A stretch of 64,000 nucleotides of DNA from Stygiobacter sp043807765 (GTDB taxonomy: Bacteria; Bacteroidota; Ignavibacteria; Ignavibacteriales; Melioribacteraceae): assembly GCA_043807765.1 (NCBI GenBank), contig JAZDFQ010000044.1, positions 14,092 through 78,091 of the forward strand, given 5' to 3'. Of this stretch, positions 55,461 through 61,883 are shown piece after piece. The position numbers and the translations under genes were made by a program. Positions within the stretch are counted from its first letter, which is position 1. Each line of letters opens with the position of its first letter. The notes below the pieces were generated by a model, which was not told the origin of the DNA, searched no databases, and saw only the letters and a list, made by a program, of their open reading frames with translations.

Positions 55461-56953
55461 CTATAAAACAAAAAGTAGATTCGCTCTGGGATAAATTCTG
55501 GTCCGGTGGAATTTCCAATCCACTTACTGCTATTGAGCAAATGTCCTATCTGATCTTTCTGAAAAGATTGGAAGATAACGATAACGCCGCAGCCGCCTCT
55601 GCTAAGAGAAGAAACACAAATCACCAATCACTATTCACTAATCACGACGATTGCCGCTGGTCTTACTGGTCTCAGCTGCCGGGCGAGCAAATGCTAAAGC
55701 ACGTTCGTGATGTTGTATTTGAGTTCTTACGTAACCTTGGCGGCGAAACAAGCACATTCACCCAGCATATGCAAGACGCTTACTTTATCATTCCAAAAGC
55801 TTCGCTTTTGCAAGAAGCTGTTAAAATTGTGGATGATCTTCACCTTAGCGAACAGAATGTTGATGTGCAAGGCGATATGTACGAGTATCTCTTGATGCAG
55901 CTTTCTACTGCCGGTAAGAACGGACAGTTTAGAACACCGCGCCATATAATCAGAATGATGGTTAAGCTGGTTAATCCGAAAATTTCCGATAGAATTTGCG
56001 ATCCGGCTTGCGGTACATCCGGATTTTTGTTTAACGCATATCAGCATATTTTGGAAGAGAACACAAGCAAAGAAGTTCTTGAATATGACGAAGAGGGAAT
56101 ACCTCATCACTTGATTGGTGATAAGATTGCCGATAAGAAACTATTTACATTTCTAAAAACGCACGCACTCACTGGATATGATTTCGATTCTACAATGACA
56201 CGCATCGGTGCGATGAACTTGATGCTTCACGGCATTGATAATCCTAAAATTCTTTACACGGATACACTTTCCAAACAGTTTAACGAAAAAGAAATTTACG
56301 ATGTAATTCTTGCCAATCCACCTTTCAAAGGTTCTATTGATGAAACCGATGTAAACAGCCGCTTCAAAATAAAAACCAAGAAGACGGAACTTCTTTTCAT
56401 AGAATTGATTTACGATCTTCTTGTTATGGGCGGACGGGCAGCCGTAATTGTGCCGGATGGTGTTTTGTTTGGCACAAGCAATGCCCATATTGATCTAAGA
56501 AAAATTCTAATTGATAAGTGTAAGCTGGAAGGAATTATCTCTATGCCATCCGGTGTGTTTAAGCCCTACGCCGGTGTATCAACCGCTATTGTGGTATTTC
56601 AGAAAGGCGGAATTACAGATAAAGTTTGGTTTTACGATATGCAAGCCGATGGATTTTCTCTTGATGATAAGAGAAACAAAACCGAACTGAATGACATTCC
56701 GGATATTCTTGATAGTTGGAAATCCAGATCCAAGTCAAAGCAACCGGATTCGGGGTCAGCTAAATCATTCTTTGTGAAAGTAAAAGACATTAAAGAAAAC
56801 AAGTATGATCTTTCAATTAGCCGCTATAAAAAGATTGAGTACGAAGAAGTCAATTATGAAAAGCCGGAAGTGATCCTGGCTAATGTCTTAAGGCTGGAAG
56901 ATGAGATAAGCAGCGATATTAAAGCAATCAAAAATTTCTTATCTTTAAAATAA
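55445..56953 (+). CDS. hsdM: Type I restriction-modification, methyltransferase subunit M
   Basis: A 502-residue N6-adenine DNA methyltransferase subunit. The N-terminal helical domain has NPLTAIEQMSYLIFLKRLED. The catalytic domain has the SAM motif DPACGTSGFLFNAY (about 182-195) and the catalytic NPPF (about 290-293, in VILANPPFKGS). The C-terminal region ends YEEVNYEKPEVILANVLRLE, then DEISSDIKAI. It acts with HsdS for sequence recognition. The start codon lies in the second copy of a 16-bp repeat. A second, diverged copy of its C-terminal 40 codons lies at 57584-57721, after an inserted toxin-antitoxin pair. Confidence 0.95.
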   Translation: MLTSSTIKQKVDSLWDKFWSGGISNPLTAIEQMSYLIFLKRLEDNDNAAAASAKRRNTNHQSLFTNHDDCRWSYWSQLPGEQMLKHVRDVVFEFLRNLGGETSTFTQHMQDAYFIIPKASLLQEAVKIVDDLHLSEQNVDVQGDMYEYLLMQLSTAGKNGQFRTPRHIIRMMVKLVNPKISDRICDPACGTSGFLFNAYQHILEENTSKEVLEYDEEGIPHHLIGDKIADKKLFTFLKTHALTGYDFDSTMTRIGAMNLMLHGIDNPKILYTDTLSKQFNEKEIYDVILANPPFKGSIDETDVNSRFKIKTKKTELLFIELIYDLLVMGGRAAVIVPDGVLFGTSNAHIDLRKILIDKCKLEGIISMPSGVFKPYAGVSTAIVVFQKGGITDKVWFYDMQADGFSLDDKRNKTELNDIPDILDSWKSRSKSKQPDSGSAKSFFVKVKDIKENKYDLSISRYKKIEYEEVNYEKPEVILANVLRLEDEISSDIKAIKNFLSLK

Positions 56954-56969
56954 TAGTGAAAGTAAAACG

Positions 56970-57260
56970 ATGAAAAAGTTAAACGAAATAAAAGCATTAC
57001 TTGATATTAATAAGCTAAGAATTAACGAGAAGTATAATATCAAAAAGATGGGAATTTTTGGTTCGGCTGCAAGAGGAGAAGCAACGGAGCTTAGCGATGT
57101 TGATATCTTAGTTGAATTCGAAAAACCAATAGGTTTGGATTTTGTAATTCTTGGCGATGAGCTGGAGGAACTGCTTGGTGTAAAGGTTGATCTTGTAACT
57201 CCGGAAGCGATTAAGCCCAAAATGTTCGAATATATTAAAAGAGATTTGGTTTATGTCTGA
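56970..57260 (+). CDS. MNT-domain antitoxin (MntA-like nucleotidyltransferase), pair 1
   Basis: A 96-residue minimal nucleotidyltransferase. The active-site loop GIFGSAARGEATELSDVDIL follows the GSX10DXD pattern (Gly31-Ser32), and a third acidic residue is in VKVDLVTPE. Members of this group neutralise a HEPN toxin by transferring nucleotides to its active-site Tyr. It overlaps the start of the HEPN gene by 8 bases. It starts 16 bp after hsdM. Confidence 0.9.
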   Translation: MKKLNEIKALLDINKLRINEKYNIKKMGIFGSAARGEATELSDVDILVEFEKPIGLDFVILGDELEELLGVKVDLVTPEAIKPKMFEYIKRDLVYV

Positions 57261-57594
57261 TAGAGACTGGAAATTTTTATTCGAAGATATTATTGACAGC
57301 ATAAATGCTATTGAAGAATTCACCAAAGGTTTGTCTTATGCTGATTTTGAAAAAAACAGATTAATAACTGATGCTGTTGTTAGGAATATAGAAATAATTG
57401 GTGAAGCTTCTAAAAACATACCTACAGAAATTCAGCGGCTATTTACCGACATTCCTTGGCAAAAATTAAGAGGTATTAGAAACCGCATTGTTCATGATTA
57501 TTTTGACGTTAACAAAAATATTATCTGGCATATTGTTACAACAGAATTAGAACCGATTAAAAAAAACTTCAGCAATCACTTAGAAAAAGATTGA
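57253..57594 (+). CDS. HEPN toxin (HepT-like, DUF86), pair 1
   Basis: A 113-residue HEPN-domain ribonuclease. The catalytic motif RX4HXY is present as Arg76, His81 and Tyr83 in RNRIVHDYF; the Tyr is the residue that MntA partners modify. Helical throughout. Its last codons (K, D, stop) lie in the sequence aaaaagattgag, which is the first stretch of homology with the hsdM 3' end, so the junction of the inserted cassette falls inside this gene's last codons. Forms a toxin-antitoxin pair with the preceding gene. Confidence 0.9.
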   Translation: MSDRDWKFLFEDIIDSINAIEEFTKGLSYADFEKNRLITDAVVRNIEIIGEASKNIPTEIQRLFTDIPWQKLRGIRNRIVHDYFDVNKNIIWHIVTTELEPIKKNFSNHLEKD

Positions 57595-57721
57595 GTGCGA
57601 AGAAGTAAACTATGAAAAACCGGGAGTGATTATGGCTAATGTGTTGAAACTGGAAGATGAAATTTCGGAAGATGTAAAAGCTATACAGAATTTCTTATCT
57701 TTGAATCAGCTTAAAAACTAA
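57584..57721 (+). pseudogene. hsdM 3'-end remnant after the inserted cassette
   Basis: One frame reads KIECEEVNYEKPGVIMANVL, then KLEDEISEDVKAIQNFLSLN and a stop at 57721. This is the same as the end of HsdM (56828-56953: YEEVNYEKPEVILANVL, RLEDEISSDIKAIKNFLSL) with scattered changes, roughly three quarters identical in DNA. It has no start. The first base of homology is 57584. The MNT/HEPN pair therefore sits between two hsdM ends of different origin. Confidence 0.85.
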
Positions 57722-57731
57722 AGGCTATAAA

Positions 57732-58019
57732 GTGGCTGTTACACAAGATGCGATAAATAAGGCAATTGAAATTTCGAAAGAATACGATGTTTCTAAACTA
57801 ATTCTTTTTGGTAGCTCGCTGGATGATATGGAGAATGCAAACGACCTAGATCTTGCTTGCGAGAGCTCGCTTGGCTGGAAGTTTTTTGAATTTGCCGCTA
57901 AACTTGATAAAGAAATTAATGTAACTGTTGATGTTATCCCGCTCGATAAAGATTCCCGGTTTGCTAATTACATACGCAGAGTTGGAAAAGTGATTTATGA
58001 AAAAAGAAAATCTAATTGA
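57732..58019 (+). CDS. MNT-domain nucleotidyltransferase, pair 2
   Basis: A 95-residue minimal nucleotidyltransferase with the loop ILFGSSLDDMENANDLDLAC (GSX9DXD, one residue shorter than in pair 1) and a third Asp in NVTVDVIPLD. It starts with GTG, 11 bp after the hsdM remnant. Its 3' end overlaps the next gene by 23 bases. Predicted antitoxin of a second HEPN/MNT pair, from a different subfamily than the first. Confidence 0.8.
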   Translation: MAVTQDAINKAIEISKEYDVSKLILFGSSLDDMENANDLDLACESSLGWKFFEFAAKLDKEINVTVDVIPLDKDSRFANYIRRVGKVIYEKRKSN

Positions 58020-58458
58020 AGAAATTGAAATAGAGCTTGAACTAATTGGCAGAGTGGTTGAAGAAACCAATCAGCTAAAAGAAAGGACAGCAACAGAAGA
58101 CCCGGAAATGCTGATAAGAGCCGCCGCCGGTACTTTCCTAATGAACTTCTACAACGGTATTGAAAATCTTCTCAAGCGTATCCATAAAATTCAGAATGTT
58201 GTTATGCCTAAGAGTGAAAGCTGGCACAACGAAATGTTTCAGCGTTTCTGCGATCCTCCGTTGGAAAATTTACCATTGCTTTTTGATGCTGATGTTGAAA
58301 AAGAATTAATTCAGTATAAAAAGTTTCGTCACTTGTTTATTCACGGCTATGGTTTTCAGTTGGAATGGTACTTAATGAAAGAGGGGGTTGATAATATGGG
58401 CTGGGTGTTTGAAAAAATTAAAGCAAATGTAAATTCTTTCCTCTCGACAATCCGTTAA
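57997..58458 (+). CDS. HepT-like HEPN toxin, pair 2
   Basis: A 153-residue helical protein with RX4HXY as Arg111, His116 and Tyr118 in RHLFIHGYGF. It is longer than the DUF86 toxin of pair 1 and similar to the HepT-like group typically encoded after a short nucleotidyltransferase. It has no signal peptide. The pair lies directly after the hsdM remnant and is followed by an hsdS remnant. Confidence 0.82.
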   Translation: MKKENLIEEIEIELELIGRVVEETNQLKERTATEDPEMLIRAAAGTFLMNFYNGIENLLKRIHKIQNVVMPKSESWHNEMFQRFCDPPLENLPLLFDADVEKELIQYKKFRHLFIHGYGFQLEWYLMKEGVDNMGWVFEKIKANVNSFLSTIR

Positions 58459-58493
58459 GATGTTTCCGCTGGAAATTACACCGGAGTTTTTTT

Positions 58494-58597
58494 ATGAATA
58501 AAATTCTTTCCGGTTGTTTATACGTAGAACTAGGAGAAATAATCGAACTCAATTACGGGAAGGGCTTGACATTGAATCGGGCATTGAAAACATAATG
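58494..58597 (+). pseudogene. hsdS 5' remnant
   Basis: From the ATG at 58494 one reads MNKILSGCLYVELGEIIELN then YGKGLTLNR before a stop. This resembles the start of type I specificity subunits, including the intact hsdS here (MNKLPSGWQIKSLGEVTEII) and others that have NYGKGLT at this place. After about 30 codons the similarity ends, and a different frame reads ESGIENIMQMLSKK and a stop, probably the tail of another gene. It marks where hsdS once followed hsdM. Confidence 0.62.
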
Positions 58598-58626
58598 CAG
58601 ATGCTCTCAAAGAAATAAACTATTAT

Positions 58627-58801
58627 AACGGATTGTGTGAATTCTAATCCCAGAGCACAAAAATGGTTCGGAAAGAATATTTTTCGGGTTCGATAAATCA
58701 AACCCCTACATTTTTTTGTAGGGGCTTCATTATATGAAGCCCGATTTTTTATGTAAATGAATAATAAATAATCGGATGTAATCTAATTAACACAACTGGT
58801 T
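58627..58801. repeat. Inverted-repeat element (MITE-like), copy D, in the defence locus
   Basis: A 175-bp element with ends aacggattgtgtgaatt (58627-58643) and taattaacacaactggtt (58784-58801), matching copies A-C. Inside are the hairpins cccctacatttttttgtagg(gg) (about 58702) and gggcttcattatatgaagcc (about 58723). With the hsdS remnant it fills the 58459-58824 gap. Confidence 0.7.
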
Positions 58802-58824
58802 ATTATAAGAAATCAAGTTTCATT

Positions 58825-59304
58825 ATGGCGAAATCCAATAACAAAAGTGATGGCATCACGAAGAACAATTATTACTCGCTAATTACAGATATAAGCGGAG
58901 TTCTTGAAAACGCACGTAAGTTTTCTGCCCGTGCCGTCAATTCTGTTCTTACTTCAACATATTGGCTGATCGGTAGAAGAATTGTTGAATATGAATATCA
59001 AGGCATGGATCGCTCGGAACATTATGGCGATAGTCTCCTTGAAAATATCTCCTCCGATCTTCAAAAGAAGTTTGGTCGTGGTTTTTCCCGGCAAAATATT
59101 CAACTCATGAAGCAGTTTTATGAAGTTTACCCATTGGAAAAGATATGCCAGACACCGTCTGGCATATCTTCGGGTGATGCCAACATTTTCCAGACACTGT
59201 CCGGAAAATCTTCCGATTCGGCAAACATTTTCCAGACACTGTCTGCACAATCTATTGACTATCTTTTGATTAAGTATGGAGAGAAAGAATATGGCAGTTT
59301 CTAA
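58825..59304 (+). CDS. DUF1016 N-terminal domain protein, truncated
   Basis: A 159-residue protein similar to the N-terminal part of YhcG-type PDDEXK proteins: LITDISGVLENARKFSARAV, STYWLIGRRIVEYEYQG, LQKKFGRGFSRQNIQLMKQF. Full members continue with LSWSHY and a C-terminal nuclease domain; here the protein stops soon after three palindromic repeats (59141-59250). Similar genes are often found with type I specificity genes. It probably makes no active nuclease; it may be a decayed copy. Confidence 0.72.
   Translation: MAKSNNKSDGITKNNYYSLITDISGVLENARKFSARAVNSVLTSTYWLIGRRIVEYEYQGMDRSEHYGDSLLENISSDLQKKFGRGFSRQNIQLMKQFYEVYPLEKICQTPSGISSGDANIFQTLSGKSSDSANIFQTLSAQSIDYLLIKYGEKEYGSF
59141..59250. repeat. 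Palindromes inside the first DUF1016-type gene
   Basis: A perfect inverted repeat with 13-base arms, agatatgccagac (59141-59153) and gtctggcatatct (59157-59169), around acc. A second with one mismatch, attttccagac (59185-59195) and gtccggaaaat (59199-59209), surrounds act. A partial third lies at about 59227-59251. All share the core GAC-AC(C/T)-GTC. Confidence 0.85.
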
Positions 59305-60187
59305 GCCCAACGTGAAAATTCAATTTAAGGGACAAAACAATTATGCTGCATTAATTAATGACATTGGTTTTGTTTTAGAAACTTCTCGTACAATTTCCGT
59401 GCGTTCTATAAACGTTCTTCTTACAGCAACTTATTGGGCTATCGGTCGTAAAATTATAAAATATGAACAAAGTGGAAGTGATAGAGCTGATTATGGAGGT
59501 AATATTCTCCCTCGTCTATCTTTGGATTTATCCACTAAACTCGGTAAAGGATTTTCAGTTGATAATCTGGAATCAATGCGTCTTTTTTATTTAGCTTATA
59601 GTGCCATGTCAATTTCCGAGACACCGTCTCGGAAATTTCAAGTCCCAATTTCCGAGACACCGTCTCGGAATTTAGACTTAAATATACTCGCAGATTCTTT
59701 TCCACTTTCCTGGTCACATTATGTAATGCTTGTACGCAGAGTTAAAGATGAACATGCAAGAAAATTCTATGAATCCGAAGCGCTTCGCTGCGGCTGGTCT
59801 GTCCGTCAATTGGATAGGCAAATCTCTTCGCAATTTTTTGAAAGAACACTTCTTTCAAGAAACAAAGCTGCAATGCTTAAGAAAAGTGAAAAATCTTTAC
59901 CGGAAGACATTGTAACGGCGGAAGAAGAAATTAAAGACCCTTTTGTTCTTGAATTCCTTGGTCTGTGGGAAGTGCTGCATAACCCGGATTTTAATTCCAT
60001 CGAATTCGATGGGTTTAGTAATTCTGACGGATTAAATAACTATTCTACAAATCAGTTCTTTAGTAAAGTCCAAAAACTTGAAGCTGCTTATATGAAAACC
60101 GGCTGGCAAATTAAAGCTATGGTTCAACCCCTTCTCTTTTTAAGAGAAGGGCAAGGGATGAGTTCGAAACGAGGCTTTAATGAATAA
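59291..60187 (+). CDS. DUF1016 N-terminal domain fused to KilA-N-like fragment (chimeric, truncated)
   Basis: A protein of about 298 residues. Residues 1-230 follow the YhcG/DUF1016 family: NDIGFVLETSRTISVRSINV, FPLSWSHYVMLVRRV, EALRCGWSVRQLDRQI and IKDPFVLEFLGL. Instead of the family's C-terminal PDDEXK nuclease domain, the sequence changes to WEVLHNPDFNSIEFDGFSN, which resembles KilA-N-type proteins, and then to MKTGWQIKA, which resembles an HsdS start. The last 20 residues come from a hairpin repeat. I chose the ATG at 59291 (GGAGA eight bases before); the ATG at 59276 adds five residues. Its end overlaps hsdS by 8 bases. Probably a recombination product. Confidence 0.68.
   Translation: MAVSKPNVKIQFKGQNNYAALINDIGFVLETSRTISVRSINVLLTATYWAIGRKIIKYEQSGSDRADYGGNILPRLSLDLSTKLGKGFSVDNLESMRLFYLAYSAMSISETPSRKFQVPISETPSRNLDLNILADSFPLSWSHYVMLVRRVKDEHARKFYESEALRCGWSVRQLDRQISSQFFERTLLSRNKAAMLKKSEKSLPEDIVTAEEEIKDPFVLEFLGLWEVLHNPDFNSIEFDGFSNSDGLNNYSTNQFFSKVQKLEAAYMKTGWQIKAMVQPLLFLREGQGMSSKRGFNE
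59611..59673. repeat. Palindromes inside the second DUF1016-type gene
   Basis: Two inverted repeats in tandem: aatttccgagac and gtctcggaaatt around acc (59611-59637, perfect), then aatttccgagac and gtctcggaattt around acc (59647-59673, one mismatch). The core GAC-ACC-GTC is the same as in the neighbouring gene, but the arms differ (CCGAGAC here, CCAGAC there). Confidence 0.85.
60126..60170. repeat. Hairpin repeat at the 3' end of the chimeric gene
   Basis: The hairpin ccccttctct (60128-60137) with agagaaggg (60143-60151), followed by caagggatgagttcg, is the same repeat as at 55384-55437. Here it is read through in frame and supplies the C-terminal residues of the DUF1016-type protein, just before the hsdS start. 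Confidence 0.72.
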
Positions 60188-61346
60188 ACTTCCTTCCGGC
60201 TGGCAGATTAAATCGTTGGGTGAAGTGACAGAAATTATTGCTGGGCAATCACCTCCATCTTCAACATATAATGAAAGAGAAGAGGGTTTACCATTTTACC
60301 AAGGCAAAACTGACTTCGGGGAAAAATATCCTACTGCAAGAATTTGGTGTAGTGATCCAAACAAAATTGCATTGCCAAATGATATTCTTATTTCAGTGAG
60401 AGCACCAGTCGGACCAACAAACATTTGTGATACAGAAGCATGTATTGGAAGAGGATTAAGTGCTATTCGTGCTGGGGAAAGTACTAATTATAAATACATT
60501 TTATATTTCCTTCGATCAATCGAAAAGAAATTGGCTAATCAAGGACGCGGTTCTACGTTTTCTGCAATCACTCAAACTGAGTTGAAAGAAATAAAGGTTC
60601 CTCTTCCACCTCTCCCAATCCAAAAACAAATTGCTGAAATTTTGGAAAAAGCAGACCAAGCAAAACAAAAACGCAAAGAAGCTAACCGGCTAACAGAGCA
60701 GTTTCTACAATCAGCGTTTATAGAAATGTTCGGCGATCCGGTGAAGAACACTTATCATTATCCAGTCTTAGCGTTGGATCAGGTATGTAAAAAACTAACG
60801 GATGGTACTCACAATTCACCAAAGAATTATGAAATTGGAAAGTATAAATACATAACCGCTAAGAATATTAAAAAATATGGAATTGATTTATCAGATATAA
60901 CTTATGTTGGTGAAGAAGATCATAAAAATATTTATGCACGCTGTAATCCAGAATATGGAGATATCCTTTTTATCAAGGATGGTGCTACAACTGGGATAGC
61001 CCAAGTGAATACTTTGAAAGAAGAATTTAGTATGCTGTCTAGTTTAGCATTGTTCAAGCTTAATAAGGCCATGATTAATTCGTTTTACTTACGAGACTAT
61101 CTAAATAATGATTTTGTCTATAAGGGGATTCGTAATTCTATGGGTGGTGCAGCTATAACTAGATTAACAATACAAAAGCTTAAACGGATTGAAATAATCG
61201 TTCCACCAATATCTCACCAAGAACAATACGCTAATCTAGTTCGAAAAACAGAAGCGCTCAAAGAAAAACAGAAACAAACGGAGATAGAATTAGATAATTT
61301 ATTCAACAGTTTAATGCAAAAAGCATTTAGGGGAGAGCTGGTATAA
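60180..61346 (+). CDS. hsdS: Type I restriction-modification, specificity subunit S
   Basis: A 388-residue DNA-recognition subunit with two target-recognition domains. The first covers about 1-135 (GWQIKSLGEVTEIIAGQSPP, NDILISVRAPVGPTN, GRGLSAIRAG) and is followed by the first conserved spacer helix (PLPPLPIQKQIAEILEKADQ). The second covers about 190-340 (YITAKNIKKYGIDLSDITYV, GDILFIKDGATTGIAQV), with the closing helix IVPPISHQEQYANLVRKTEA. It is shorter than many HsdS proteins but has both halves. It starts 8 bases inside the preceding chimeric gene and serves hsdM (55445) and hsdR (50994), which are 3.2 and 6.4 kb upstream. Confidence 0.93.
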   Translation: MNKLPSGWQIKSLGEVTEIIAGQSPPSSTYNEREEGLPFYQGKTDFGEKYPTARIWCSDPNKIALPNDILISVRAPVGPTNICDTEACIGRGLSAIRAGESTNYKYILYFLRSIEKKLANQGRGSTFSAITQTELKEIKVPLPPLPIQKQIAEILEKADQAKQKRKEANRLTEQFLQSAFIEMFGDPVKNTYHYPVLALDQVCKKLTDGTHNSPKNYEIGKYKYITAKNIKKYGIDLSDITYVGEEDHKNIYARCNPEYGDILFIKDGATTGIAQVNTLKEEFSMLSSLALFKLNKAMINSFYLRDYLNNDFVYKGIRNSMGGAAITRLTIQKLKRIEIIVPPISHQEQYANLVRKTEALKEKQKQTEIELDNLFNSLMQKAFRGELV

Positions 61347-61497
61347 AACACCTAATCTTCAAATATTAAAAACCGGGGTTGTAGAACAATTCTATTGCCA
61401 TTCCACTTCAGCTACAACAATCTTCACAAGCTGCTAGCGTATTAAACTTTTACTCCAAAAAATAACAAACAACAAATTAGTTAAAAGGAGAAGTGCT

Positions 61498-61881
61498 ATG
61501 GCAGAGATTTATGAAGAAGTTTTAGGCAGCGCAGTTACTCTTAAGCCTATAATCGAAGCGCTAAATGACAAGGAACACAAAAAAGTTGTACTCCTAATTT
61601 TGCATGACAAAGATGAAAGCAAAACCAGCTTTGAGAAAGCTAAACCAATAATTGAAAATAAGTATGCAAAGAGAGCAATACTGCTCTGGCTGAAATCTGT
61701 TGATAAATTGCCGGAGTTCTTGAAAAGTGAACTTGAACCGCTTGCTGATATTATTCTTGTTGGTTTAAAAGCCACAAGGGTGATTGCTGGGGCTCTCAAA
61801 ACAGATGATACTCTGGATGAAATTAGGATTGATAAGCTAATTATAAAAGCAATTCCCAAATCAACAAAAAGAAAGAGCTAA
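61498..61881 (+). CDS. Hypothetical soluble protein, coupled to an exported protein gene
   Basis: A 127-residue protein that I do not recognise. It has a ribosome-binding site (AGGAG) before the ATG, no signal peptide, and an alternating helix/strand content (KKVVLLILHDKDESK, AILLWLKSVDKLPEFLKSEL). The gene ends 2 bp before the next ATG, so it is surely co-expressed with the 643-residue exported protein. The pair follows hsdS by about 150 bp but has no link to restriction that I can see. Confidence 0.6.
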   Translation: MAEIYEEVLGSAVTLKPIIEALNDKEHKKVVLLILHDKDESKTSFEKAKPIIENKYAKRAILLWLKSVDKLPEFLKSELEPLADIILVGLKATRVIAGALKTDDTLDEIRIDKLIIKAIPKSTKRKS

Positions 61882-61883
61882 AG

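Noticed and set aside
55288..55494. Plus-strand frame of 68 codons before hsdM
   Set aside because: It runs from the end of the DUF5131 gene through the hairpin repeat into hsdM; an artefact of the repeat.
59141..59673. Short CRISPR-like array in the DUF1016 genes
   Set aside because: The palindromes are in coding sequence, too few and irregularly spaced, with no cas gene in the window.
50994..61346. Complete prophage
   Set aside because: The Gp37/Gp68-like and KilA-N-like pieces suggest phage exchange, but there are no capsid, terminase, portal or integrase genes.
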